The notes under the pieces: generated by a model
What the model saw: only the letters and a program-made list of their open reading frames with translations
What the model was told of the DNA's origin: nothing
Database searches by the model: none
Made by a program: the position numbers and the translations under genes
Shown: positions 1 through 13,981 of the stretch, piece after piece
Numbering within the stretch: position 1 is the stretch's first letter
Layout: every line of letters begins with the position of its first letter
Assembly: GCA_964017145.1 (NCBI GenBank)
Contig: OZ024847.1
Span: 1,178,001 to 1,242,000 of the forward strand
Source of the DNA: Agrocybe praecox
Lineage: Eukaryota > Basidiomycota > Agaricomycetes > Agaricales > Agrocybaceae
Length of the DNA stretch: 64,000 nucleotides
Direction of reading: 5' to 3'

Positions 1-251
1 CGGATACCTTCAACAAGTCGGGCCTAACTCGTACATTTGGATCCACCACACGTACCCAGCTCCGACTCGAAAGTATCAACCAGACGCATCATGGGAAGCT
101 TGGCTTGCGCAAGGCGGTGCTCCGTCTCTTGTAGCTTATTTGAACTCGCATGTCCCGTTCTACGCGGACGACCCTGCTCTTTCTTTTCAAAAACTCGAGC
201 CAGAGCAATCATCGTTTTTTTATTCTTCTGCGTCACCCGAGAAGACTGCAT
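1..251 (-). CDS. 5' end of an unrecognised gene, cut by the window edge
   Basis: An ATG at 251 (minus strand) opens a reading frame of 65 codons down to base 56. There a good splice donor (GGTACGTG) follows codons reading ..ESEL. Without splicing the frame stops at 24. The peptide is hydrophilic and rich in Lys, Arg, Gln and Glu (starting MQSSRVTQKNKK), with no signal peptide and no membrane segment, and it looks like the start of a nuclear or cytosolic protein. The rest of the gene would lie left of the window. I do not recognise the family. The overlapping plus-strand frame (37-330) is Cys/Phe-rich and looks like a shadow. Coding status rests only on the donor and the composition. Confidence 0.35.
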
Positions 252-1749
252 CTTACGGGAACAACATCAGACAAAAATGATATTTCCAGTGCACCCTAGG
301 GCCTGTAATCATACCTTCAACATCCTTTGATCACCTCCCTTTCACCGTGTAGCATTACTTCTCAAGTCGTGCGCACAGCGTCTCTATTCCATATCCTGCT
401 TGGAACTTCATAATTATTTCGCCCCCGGCGGGCCGACGTTTGCACCGTCATCCTAGGAATTCCATAGTCACCCTAGGCTATCACTGCATCCCAGATGCAA
501 TGGATATGTAATAGCTTTTTTATGATAATAGAATCATCAGCATTGCATCCAAATTGCATCTGTTACTTAGTACTAGTACACCCCACTATGTGCATGTATC
601 TTCTTCGTCGCCTGTAAAATGATATATCTCGCTGCTCGCAGATTTTTCCGGCTAAAATTTCGTAGTAGATCGATTATAAATTCTTCTCTCGTTGAGACGC
701 GTCGCGACACGCATTATGAGAAAGATTTTGCCGAAACTGACATGCACTGCAGTGAGCGCTACCTGGTGGCGCCTGCGATTTGTGCACAGCTGCTCTCTGT
801 ATTACTCTGGACAAATGCTATTGAGCCACAGCCCTTTTAGTGCTAAACCTGAAGGGTTAGGGTTTGTTGACTTCCTGTACAGTACGGAGCAACATCTGGA
901 GTGTTGGGATTCTTGAGGGGGTGAACTATGTACCTGTCCTAGTAAAACACATTACGAAATTTTTTCAATGACGGCATACATACGACAGTTTTCGCCAAAA
1001 CCCTCCCAGTTAATTTGTGTCATGAGCAGCGTGGCATAGGTGACTTTCAAATTGCATCCACTGCCCAGGATTTCACCCCGAGAGAGCGGTATTATCACAT
1101 GAAGAAACGATGGGTCTCGCCAGCTGGGGGAGTGCCGAGCGCGTTGTTACTATCAGAGGTGGTTAACTGAAAATGCTTATTAACTTCGCAACTTTAATCG
1201 ATGTCTTGCGCTATAAGCAAAACAAGCAGGAGCTATAAAAAGTTCACAGAAGCTTGTGGAGAATCATTAAAAACGGGCCTGTTGGCAAACCCTATTATGA
1301 ACGAAAATGTAAGCTTGGTGCGCATGAAATACAGGATGACCCTCTTTGACATACCATGATTCATTCTTACAACGACGGCCAGTAGTCAGAGCACTCGAGA
1401 GCCGGCAACAAGAAGAAAAGAAAAACTCTTGGTAGAATGTGTAGTCAAATTCATGACTGGTGCAAGGGTGTGTGTGTGAAGAGAATCCAAATAAAAGTAT
1501 TGAGGACTGTGTGCCACGTTGAAATTATAATGCTGTTCAAATGAATGTAGTTATGCTATAGGCTGGTGTAGTTGATAAACATAGCCTTGTCCAACAGCAA
1601 AAATGGTGCCAGCAGGGTGAAGGAAGGCAGATCCGAATAAAGCAGAGGATGTAGTCGGAAAACGGAGGCTATAACAGTACCAGGGGGCCGTCACACCGGA
1701 AAAAAGTGTTTCCTCCGCTTTTCTTTATACCACCACCACCTCTTTCCCA
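252..1749. other. intergenic, no gene seen
   Basis: About 1.5 kb with no frame that joins into a plausible protein on either strand. It should hold the 5' region of the minus-strand gene at the left edge and the promoter of the arginine gene on the right. The leader just before 1750 is pyrimidine-rich (1715-1745), as is common in front of fungal start codons. Confidence 0.5.
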
Positions 1750-4896
<3,147 letters not shown>

Positions 4897-6156
4897 TCGT
4901 TAATCGTGAATCTATAGGAATCTCGGACAACAAAAAACTAGGACCAAGGGGTCACATGTATTTGCTAACTACTCTAATTTTTAGTCCATAAATATAACAT
5001 AATCTATTCAATATCATCGAAAAATCAGAAAGATACAACTTTAGGTGTTTTTTTGGAATTCCTGATGATGTCGGTCATGAGTTCCAGGCAACTAGAAATT
5101 CTTTAATGCCCGCTGTGGCCTTTTTCGTAATGGCCTTTTAAGTTGCCATTTTCCTGAGCAGAGAATTGGAATAGAATAAATTTGTAGGCATCCTCGAGCG
5201 TCGTTATTGTCTCTTAACCCATCCGAGATCGTAAATGGCTAGGTATTTCTGTCTGTATCCTGAATGGATTGAAATTTTACTTATTGGACTGGTGAAGGAC
5301 ACTTGGAATGGAGATTATATTATATTTGCCAGCCAGACGTTATGGGTGTAATATTCCATTGGTGAAATCTGATTGTTATAAAACGTTACATCACGCATAG
5401 CTTCGATAAGACGGCCGTACCTAAGTATAGCTGACTCTATGTTAAGATCTGCTCTCTGCTAAGGTGCCTTCGGGGGAAAACACACCTTACAAGGATTCCA
5501 ACCGTCTATAACACGATCGAAGTTTATATAAAAACCTGTGATCGCTAGGATATCATGGGTGGAAGACTAGTAGGGAAGGTTCGGTCTTATAAAGGGTACG
5601 TCTATGCCGTTACGCTATAGATATACTAGCAGAACAGCAGAGTTCGAACAGCCTTCTAACATGTTGGAATTTACACAAAGTTCCCTGTACATGTAAATCG
5701 GAGGTTGAACTTCGGTCTGTCTCTTCCATAAGATACTCTGATTTCGTTTTGAGGAGGTTGTCTTGACCGACGTGCAATTTGAAGACTGGACGAGTTTCTT
5801 TCGCAGAGGATTCCCAGTGGGATTGCAGTCGATGGCTTTGATGTCATAGATCGGCAGCTGCTCAGTAATCAAAATATATACCCACAAAACATGTGCATGT
5901 GGTGTGCCTGTCACTAAGAAAAGCTTCCTGCGGCCTCGTTCTATTTATTCGCTCAGGAGATGGACACTTCTTGGGTCATTTAGCTAAGCTATGCCGGATG
6001 TACAGTCCCAGGATGGCTCCGTGCTCCGAATTTCACTCCCAGAGATGCTCTGAAAGATAATCCGTGACGAATTAATTGGCACTCCTCACCCCAACCTCTC
6101 CCCATAACCACAACCTACATCCTCGAGGCCAGATTGGCTTCGGTCGTTTCTCCTTC
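4897..6156. other. intergenic, no gene seen
   Basis: AT-rich spacer between the 3' end of the arginine gene and the first Atg27-like gene. Short frames (for example 5615-5914 on the minus strand) have no splice context or family resemblance. The promoter of the gene starting at 6157 should lie here. Confidence 0.5.
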
Positions 6157-7713
6157 ATGCCTTCATCACTCCTGTTCACTTCCTTCCTGCTCATTTCACA
6201 AGTTACGATGAATGCGCGGGCAGCACGGGTTCCCGGGATTCCTGGGACGTGGAAGATCACAGTTAATGATTTGCAGCAGCAGCAGCACGGCGACTGCGAG
6301 TTCGAAGTGGACGGTTATGGATTTGACTTGTGTCCGTTGATGCACAAAATAAACTTGATCGAAGGAAGAGGGCTTATCGCGAGCGAAGAGATAATTCGAG
6401 GAGAAGGACCAAGTGCCGGAAGACGATTCTACGAAATCGCACTAGGAGGCTCACGGTACTCGAATAACGAACCTAGAAGTTCGTCTGAGTACTTGGTGAG
6501 GCTCAACCAATGTATATCAAGTGGAACGTATTGCTAATGCAACATGAAAGGGTACCTCATGTATGGAGGGAACTTGGGTGTGCATGCTTGGTAAGTCCGC
6601 ATTTACATGTACCGGACTTCCAAATCACGGAGCAAGCCAATGTTTGCAGATATGGGTTATATCGAAATAGAAAATGGCGAAGCAACGAACAACGAATTTG
6701 TTCGGAAGCCGATCCAAGCAACTGCAATTTCAGGAAAGTCGAAAAGTTGCAAAACCCAGTCCGGTAGAAGTATAATTTCATCTCTAACTGTGGACAAAGA
6801 CGACAATGACAACCGTAAGGAACAAAGAAAATTACAGAGAAACAATTTACTTACCTCTTTGTTTAAAGCTCTTTCGTTAAAAATGAGTTTACACGGAGGT
6901 GAAGAAAAGGCGATTCAAGCAGAGATCACTCTTTTGTGCAATGATATCGAATACTTGAGGTACAGGGGAGATGACGAAGGGGTGCACTCCTTTTCGTGGG
7001 CGACACCTCATGGTTGTCCAGTAAGGCTGCTTCAGCCGAAACCATCATCGGACTTCGCAATAATGCAGGATCCAGTGCCTGAAGGAGAAGACAAAGAGCC
7101 TGGAGACTCTGAAGGTGGAGATGATGAGCTGCTACCACAGGATAACAGTAGAGCAAGAAGGCGAATAGCAATGATTGTGGTGGCAATCATGTGAGAAATT
7201 GCTCTTCGTAGATGTCATGGAAGTTACTAACTCTTTGTGGGTAGACTCTGCCTGGCCTTGACTTTCGTGTTAGCTACCTCTGCTCGCGCACGCCAATTTG
7301 CGAACGAGAAAGCGAGAGGAGCCACGTATGCTGCTGCCCCCTTTTTGTCGACAGTATCAGCCCAGCTATACTCAGTTGGTCAAACCATTCATAGATTCAC
7401 TGCAGGGACGGTTGCACGAGTCAATTCGCCTTTTAGACAAAGTGGAAATCGACTAGTGAGCTGGGCACAAGAGGACATGTCCCTCCTAGAGGCGGAGGAC
7501 GTGATGGTGAATGGTTCCGATGCATATGACCACCTAGGTGCTCAAGGGCTGGACTGGGACGCAGATGGCCTGGACGAATATATTCCGTTGACATCGAGTC
7601 CGCGGTATGGGCAGACAAGAAGAGAAGTGCGGTCGTACGGGTCCACGCCAGAAGTCGAGACGTTTGCTGAACGAGGTGTAACGCACGGACTCGGAAAGTT
7701 TTTCCGTAAATGA
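6157..7713 (+). CDS. Atg27/MRH-like type I membrane protein, copy A
   Basis: Exons 6157-6495, 6551-6590, 6650-6814, 6869-7190 and 7245-7713 join in phase to 444 residues. A signal peptide (MPSSLLFTSFLLISQV) precedes a luminal domain with conserved Cys in DLCPLMHKINLIEGRG, TSCMEGTWVCML, LLCNDIEYL and GVHSFSWATPHGCP. The Tyr-Asp/Gly-rich block before a Trp and the last Cys resembles mannose-6-phosphate-receptor homology (MRH) domains such as Atg27. One membrane segment is rebuilt across the last intron (IAMIVVAIILCLALTFVLA). The cytosolic tail is long (about 150 residues) and contains EYIPL, a possible YxxPhi sorting signal; Atg27 proteins also rely on a tail tyrosine motif. Atg27 cycles Atg9 vesicles between Golgi, endosome and vacuole. 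Membership is inferred from pattern, not alignment. Two paralogues follow. Confidence 0.8.
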
Positions 7714-9814
7714 TTCGTTTGTATTTTCGGTGACTTGCTGTAACTTCTCTGGCGCGGCTCGCACATAGAGGCATGCTATGATGGTTTGAGTTGGCTTTCT
7801 TGTTTTGTGTAGAATATTACGACCCATATACGTGTAACATCTAGGTATCCGTGTACTATAGTAGCGTTAATTCCAAAGACCTCGAGCAAAATATAAATGA
7901 AGACTTACTTGTGCGTCATATTGATTCTATACTAAATTGACGCGTTGGACTCTCAAGATGGTCAGAAAGAGAAAGAGGGCCCTACTTCCCTTTGACGACG
8001 CGTCAAGTCCTCAGAATCTCACAAGCATCGCGTGGCCCTAGCGGGTCAAGATTCTGCCAGAGTTTTGTTCGACGAATGTCCAAAGGAACGGGCTAGAAGA
8101 ATGAAGTTGACGAAAAGACTAGCTGACTTTTGATGTATCATTTTCGGAGGCTGTCCCGTCAATTTCAAGGATTGTTCATAAACCAGTTTCTAGCCTTGTA
8201 CCACTGTACTCAGCCCTGGCTAACATGAATTTGTGTCAAAACATCGTTCTTGTAGGTCCCTGAAACAAATAATGCCCGGTGCCGAGCAGCGGGATTTCAA
8301 TTTCTCGCCCATGGTCACGTGAATTGATATTTGTGTGTACGTGTGTGGCGCAGAGTCAAATCGATGCTTTTTTTGCGTTTCGAAAGGTTCAAAAAAGCTG
8401 CTGGTAAAGATATGAAATTTGCAAGAAATTTGTGTATATGTATAGATGTGGATATTGAAGTAAATTTACTTTGTTGTCGTCTGCTCTGATTAGTATACAA
8501 ACACCATCTCGGCATGATATCTATGTCCGCTCTTATCATTCTTATGGTCGTGTTGCAAGGTGAAAACGAAGATTTACTCAAGCCTTACTAATAGAAAATC
8601 TGAAGAGCCTGCGTCAGTTAGTTACATCACTACATGATTGTAACTGACAATGTAAGTAACTTTACCTCATTCCTCCCCCTCTGTAATCAAGAAGTTGAAC
8701 ATCGTCGTGTTAGGCGCTCAAAGCCCAGAATCATGTGGTTAAACAGGTTATAGGACAGTCATCGCACGAAGGTTTCTATGGTCAAAGTAAAAACAAATAC
8801 AGTCGTATGTGTACTTGAAGATCCGTGTAGTTCGACTTTTTTTGTTTTTTTGTTTGCTAATCTAATACCGTATCCGAACCTCAGAGTTTCATGTTTTTAT
8901 AGTTAGGCTGCCAAGAGGTAAGTTAATAATACAGGAATTCTTACAGTGTCTTTGCTGCAAATTCATTCGTTATTTTGTTCTCTGCCTGACCTTCGAGCTT
9001 CATCCAGCAATTGTTGGGTCAATTGCATGCCAGACCAGGGTATTACTTGCCTTGACTTGCCTGAGATAAATAGAGCTGCGGAATGCCAATACAAAATTAT
9101 GCAAGCTACTCAGCATAAAGCTCCCTTTACGAGACCTTCAATCAATGGTTCATGCCAAGTGATCAATTTAGTTTTTTTAAATAGCTCATCATCTAAAAAT
9201 ATACTTTGACATTCAGACAAGTCCAGTGAGAATGTTGCGGGGAAGTTGCCGCAGCAAGGAACAGCAACAAACATAGCCTGACTTTATGGATGGCAGTACA
9301 CCAGGATATTTATAGCTATACTCCGGGCAGTGGTGTTACAGTTGAGATCCTTTTCATTTTATGGGCATGTAGATATTCAAGTAGCCTGAGATTTTCTGAC
9401 TCCGGGGCAGGAATATGGTCTACTCTTTTAATGAACGGCATAGAACAACCGCGTTTAGAGGCGAACCGACGCACATAAGGTCGAAATTAACCCTGAAGGC
9501 CTGATCACTGATGGTGTCGTCACCCATCGACAGTTGCTCAGAACACCCACCTCTGTCCAACTCAAATCCCGCTACGGCCTGTAGTAACCTCTCTTTTACT
9601 CATGAGGGAAGGAAAAGGCGCTGCACTTGGGCGCTTTTAACCGGGTTCCGATGCTGAAAAATAGTTCCCGTACTCCCAACGTCATCTATTGAGGATGTCT
9701 GCAATACAAATACGTGAGAATCTAACAATTACTCAGTACCTGCCTCTGCGTAAATAACTACACAGTACATATATATATTCTCGACGGCCACTTGATTCGT
9801 CATTTCCCTTCTTA
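7714..9814. other. intergenic, no gene seen
   Basis: 2.1 kb spacer between paralogues A and B. It is AT-rich with scattered short frames and no paired splice sites giving a protein. I found no fourth, degenerate copy of the Atg27-like gene in it. Confidence 0.5.
9767..9780 (+). promoter_or_regulatory. TATA-like run upstream of copy B
   Basis: The run acatatatatatattc ends about 35 bases before the start codon at 9815. It is the only TATA-like run close to that start. Position and composition fit a core promoter, but nothing else supports it. Confidence 0.25.
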
Positions 9815-11185
9815 ATGCCTCAATCCCTCCTGGCCGCCGCCTCACTGTTGCTCATCTCACAATTTACGACAGATGTACGAGCGGCCTGGGCAAACACGGA
9901 CTACTTTGACCTTCAACAAAATTACTGCGAGGTCGAAGTGGATGGTTTTGGCTACGATCTGTGTCCTTTAATGCATCGAATTAATCTGATCGAGGGAAGG
10001 GGACTTATCGCGACTGACGACAACACTTTGGAAGATGGGGGACAAAATTCCGGCAGGCGATTCTATGAAGTCGCGTTGGGAGGCTCGCACTACTCAAAAG
10101 ATGAGGAAAGGACCTCATCTCAATACCTGGTGAGCACCTGTTGTCACTTAAGCGATCAGAAAGGAGTCTAAAATTATCTTGTAAGGGCACTTCATGCCCA
10201 GAAGGCACTTGGATATGTTTGCTAGGTATGCGTTCATTTACCTACCGATAATCATGCGTCATTTCAACTAAATAATTGGTATTGAACCCTTGTAGAAATG
10301 GGTCATGTTCAAGTCCAAAACGATAAAGATGCAAGCAGTAAATTTGTCCGGACACCAAAACAAACCACTGCAATCTCCAGAAAGTCAAACACCTTTCGAG
10401 CTTATTGGATGCAGAGCATTGTCTCATCTCTAACAGTGGAAAAAGATTCCTACAAAACTCGTGAGTGATAAAAAATTGCACTAGTATTAGTATCTCTGCT
10501 CATGGTTCAACATGAAGCTCTTTCATTAACAATGAAGTTACAAAAGAGTGAAAAGGAAGAGCTTCATGCGGCGAGTATAACCTTTTCATGTTCCGAAATT
10601 GAATACTTGCTCTACAAGGGGGATGACGACGGTGTACATTCCTTTTTCTGGGCGACTCCTCAAGGGTGCCCAATGAAGCTTTCTCAGCCTCCTGCTTCCT
10701 TCATGGAAAAGATTTCAATGCATGAGTTATTGCCCCGAGGACAAATAGGGTTCGCTATTGCATTACTGTAAGGCTTTTAAATTCTCCTTTATATTCATTC
10801 ATTTATTAACGGCTCTTTTAGACTCAGCTTCACAATCATTATCCTGCTCACTTCCGCTATTATTGCACTTGTGTCAACGTTAGCTGACAATCTCTATCCC
10901 TTCAGTCGACGCGTCCATAAATCATCCGCACCATCCATCAAACGAGTCGAGTCGCCCTTCAATAAACAAGGTGTTAATCGACTCGTATGCTCGGCATCAC
11001 CCGAAAATTCTGGCAAAGCCCTGAGCGATTCTGACTCAAATGACCAATTAGACGCCCAGAAAACAAAGAATGAGGGAAATGTGATTGGAGCCATTACCTC
11101 CGAGTCGGCAACAAGTTCAAGGCACAGTGGGAAAACAATAACCCTAAGACATCGAGAGCGAAACAGTGCATTCGGATGTCCATAA
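9815..11185 (+). CDS. Atg27/MRH-like type I membrane protein, copy B
   Basis: Exons 9815-10129, 10186-10225, 10296-10460, 10518-10767 and 10822-11185 join in phase to 377 residues. Exons 2 (40 nt) and 3 (165 nt) have exactly the lengths seen in copies A and C, which is strong evidence of tandem duplication. The signal peptide is MPQSLLAAASLLLISQF. The six luminal cysteines match copy A: CEVEVDGFGYDLCPLMH, TSCPEGTWICLL, FSCSEIEYL and GVHSFFWATPQGCP. The membrane segment spans the final intron (IALLLSFTIILLTSAIIAL). The tail is about 110 residues, Ser/Arg-rich, and lacks the EYIPL motif of copy A. Function is presumed to be MRH-type glycan or vesicle sorting, by resemblance only. Confidence 0.8.
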
Positions 11186-11987
11186 CCCGATTCATTGGGT
11201 ATCTGTATTTCTACATAATGTTTGATTGTAATGTTGCCTGTATTAGTAGAGGGGAAAAGTCGCATGTACAATTAGTATACTTTTATTTTAAAAATGTTAT
11301 CTAACAAGAAATGATACTTGAGGGGCGACAAATGGGATTATCAAACAGGCAAGTCAAAACGCCCGTTTCTTCAAGCCGTTCTCGGCGGCATGTGAAGGGT
11401 ATTGTGGTGAACTATTCTTCGCGGTGTCCATAATATGGGGCCACCGAAAGCCCGCTGCAGATCTATGTATTTCGGGATTATTGATTTAGTCTTAAAATAG
11501 ATCCTGTGAACATACCGTTGCAAGGGTACCTTGACAGTTAGACAGCATTGAGTTACATACTCAACTTAGTTGAGTCTGCAATAGCTCACGCTACGACGTC
11601 TCCTGCGATGGCGGGAAGATATTCGTTTCTGGCCGCAGAATCAGCGCCAACGTTCGCACCGCACATATCTGTCTTCCGTAAGAGGAGTACTATAAGAACC
11701 AGGACGGAACCACCATCGGATCGACCCTTGCTGAAAACACTCCTTGTATCCGAACTTGCGTGCAACAACCAAATCGGTCTACAAAAATTGCTTAGCGCCT
11801 TCTCCGGCCCTGTTGAGATAGTTGTCCAACGGCGAGTGTTGCTCAAATGCCATTTGCAGAACGATCCTGCGACAAAATCTGCGAAGAACTGATCAACAAA
11901 CAATCGTTCATGATCGTTCCGACTCTTCCCCATACATAATAAGCATACCTACATATCCAAGGACAGGTTACTTTCATATTCTCCTTC
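11186..11987. other. intergenic, no gene supported
   Basis: Spacer between copies B and C. Two frames overlap on opposite strands (11548-11892 plus, 11586-11933 minus), each about 115 codons. Neither has a recognisable domain or splice context, so I treat both as chance. The promoter of copy C should be here. Confidence 0.45.
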
Positions 11988-13030
11988 ATGTATCAGTCAC
12001 TTGCTATGTCCGCGTCCTTTTTACTCTTTTCGACGTTGGTGGAGAGTGGGCGAGCGGCACACACGTTTCCTGGGAACAAAGGTATCTCAGCTAATGTTCT
12101 ACAATGGCATGGTACCTGCGAAGTTATGGTAGACGGTTATGAATACGACTTGTGTCCTTTGATGTATAAGGTCAATTTGATTGAAGGGAGAGGGTTGATT
12201 GGAAGCGAGCAAAATATGGAGGAGTCCAGTTCCGGACGACGATTTTATGAAATTGCACTAGGAGGCTCACGCCAGTCGAAGGACGAAAGCGGAGCCCCGT
12301 CACGGTATCTGGTAAGAGTTGCTTGGCTATCTAATGATGGGAGAGTTGATTTTGATTCATTTCGCTGGAAGGGGACTTCATGCCCAGAAGGGACTTGGGT
12401 GTGTATGCTGGGTACGAACAAAGTTTTTGGATTCAAGACAAAATCGCTGACTTGATTGTTACAGAGATGGGATATGTCGAGGTGGAAGACGATACAAGCA
12501 ATAGGTTTTACCGGACACCGATACGAGCGACCGCAATTTCTGGGAAGCCGCGCGGTTCCAAGACCTATTGGAACCAAAGTACCATTGTATCTTTTAATGT
12601 GAATAAAGACCAAGACCTCGAAGAAAATCGTAAGTTCCAAATAAATATCTCAATATAAAGCACTCACCAATTATCACACGAAGCTCTTTCACTGAAGGTG
12701 AGACTGTATCAGGACAGAAGAGAGACACCCGTGGCAGAAATCAGCTTTTCATGTTCTGACATCGAATACTTGAGCTACACCGGTGACGACGAGGGTGTAC
12801 ACTCTTTTTTGTGGGTAACTCCTCAAGGTTGTCCATCGAAGGAGAAAACACGGTCAAGTTTTGCGATGTTTCAAGATTTGGGAAGAGAGAAGCGGATTTT
12901 ATTGATCGTTGTTGCGTTCGTGTAAGAATTTTCTTTCGAGCTGGTAGCGTGCACAGACTAACCTTGCTGTTGGTGTAGATTCTCGGTGGTAATGATTCTC
13001 GTGTTCACTTGCAAAGAAGAAGCCAAGTAA
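11988..13030 (+). CDS. Atg27/MRH-like membrane protein, copy C, with shortened tail
   Basis: Exons 11988-12311, 12372-12411, 12465-12629, 12684-12921 and 12979-13030 join in phase. Exons 2 and 3 again measure 40 and 165 nt. A hydrophobic start (SASFLLFSTLVESGRA) precedes the same luminal cysteines (YEYDLCPLMYKVNLIEG, TSCPEGTWVCML, FSCSDIEYL, GVHSFLWVTPQGCP). The membrane segment reads LLIVVAFVFSVVMILVF. The frame then stops after TCKEEAK, leaving almost no cytosolic tail, while A and B have tails of over 100 residues. A further intron (13027-13061) would extend the frame to 13275, but it would be only 35 nt, shorter than the others here. A second in-frame Met at codon 7 is an alternative start. 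The C-terminal end is the weak part of this model. Confidence 0.72.
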
Positions 13031-13981
13031 GTTTTGATCTGTCTTTCGTCCTCGTCGTAAGCCAGCTGACTTTTCGATCCGTCCAAAGGGCAGCCGACTC
13101 TGAGAGACCACGCTCAACGTCACTACTGCATAAAGAAAAGCTGTTGATGGGTGTCTCCGAGGTAGCGTTGACACGCTCAACAAGTAGAAAGGGACACCGA
13201 TGCCATGGACAATGTAGACATGAAGGAAACTTAGAAGAAGGGGGGTTCGGTCGTATGTATGGACAGCAATACTAGCTAGCAGCGGTGGCCAAAGCTATGT
13301 ATAATTTGAAATCAGAGGATCATAGTAGTTTGTAATCCCAATGATTCTGGGTGGCATCGTCCAGATATTCCAAATGAAGAGTACGTCGTTGAACGAGTCC
13401 GAGTTTCATTTGGGTATCGGAGGGTCTTGTCCGGGGAAGTCAACAAGAGATTTATGTGTGTGATATAGGTCATCCCGAGAAATTCAAGCGGTCACCGTCA
13501 GACAGGTTGGAGTTGGACGTTGGAAGTTGACGTTCAAATGAGAAAGACGCGACCCACTAACTCCCGCTTAGCGCTTAGCGCTTCCTATTAGGTACATCAC
13601 ATGACCTATATTTTTATATATTCACGATAAGATAAGATAAGATTAACCGCACGGCGCATCACTGGTCAAAATATCTTATACATACATGCTACAAGCCTAA
13701 GTTTCCACAAAATTTCCACAAAATTTCCGTCCCGAGTCTCATTTCATAATCAGATTTGAGCTGATATTCTCGATTCTGGCATTTGACGCGGTATCAGATG
13801 AACATAAATCCGAATACTGTTGAAATAGTAGTCCTACACTCCATCTATCATGATATAGTAGGAATCTTCAAAGCTGCAACAGTAAAGTCGGACTTGGCAC
13901 TTGCCCATGCCCGGTCCCGGTCCCTGCCAGTACCAGCCTGGTATGCTCAATTGAACCAAGTGTCCAATTAAAAGATGCAGG
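13031..13981. other. spacer between converging genes
   Basis: Holds the 3' ends of copy C (plus) and the NYN gene (minus). The frame to 13275 may be a lost or alternatively spliced tail of copy C. A run of three GATAAG units lies at 13626-13643, but between two 3' ends it is unlikely to be a promoter element. Confidence 0.4.

Noticed and set aside
11548..11933. Pair of opposite ORFs of about 115 codons
   Set aside because: Neither has a motif, signal peptide or splice context; opposite-strand overlap of this kind is common by chance.
13626..13643. Three GATAAG motifs in a row, possible GATA-factor site
   Set aside because: They lie between two converging gene ends, not upstream of any start. 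Probably chance or a simple repeat.
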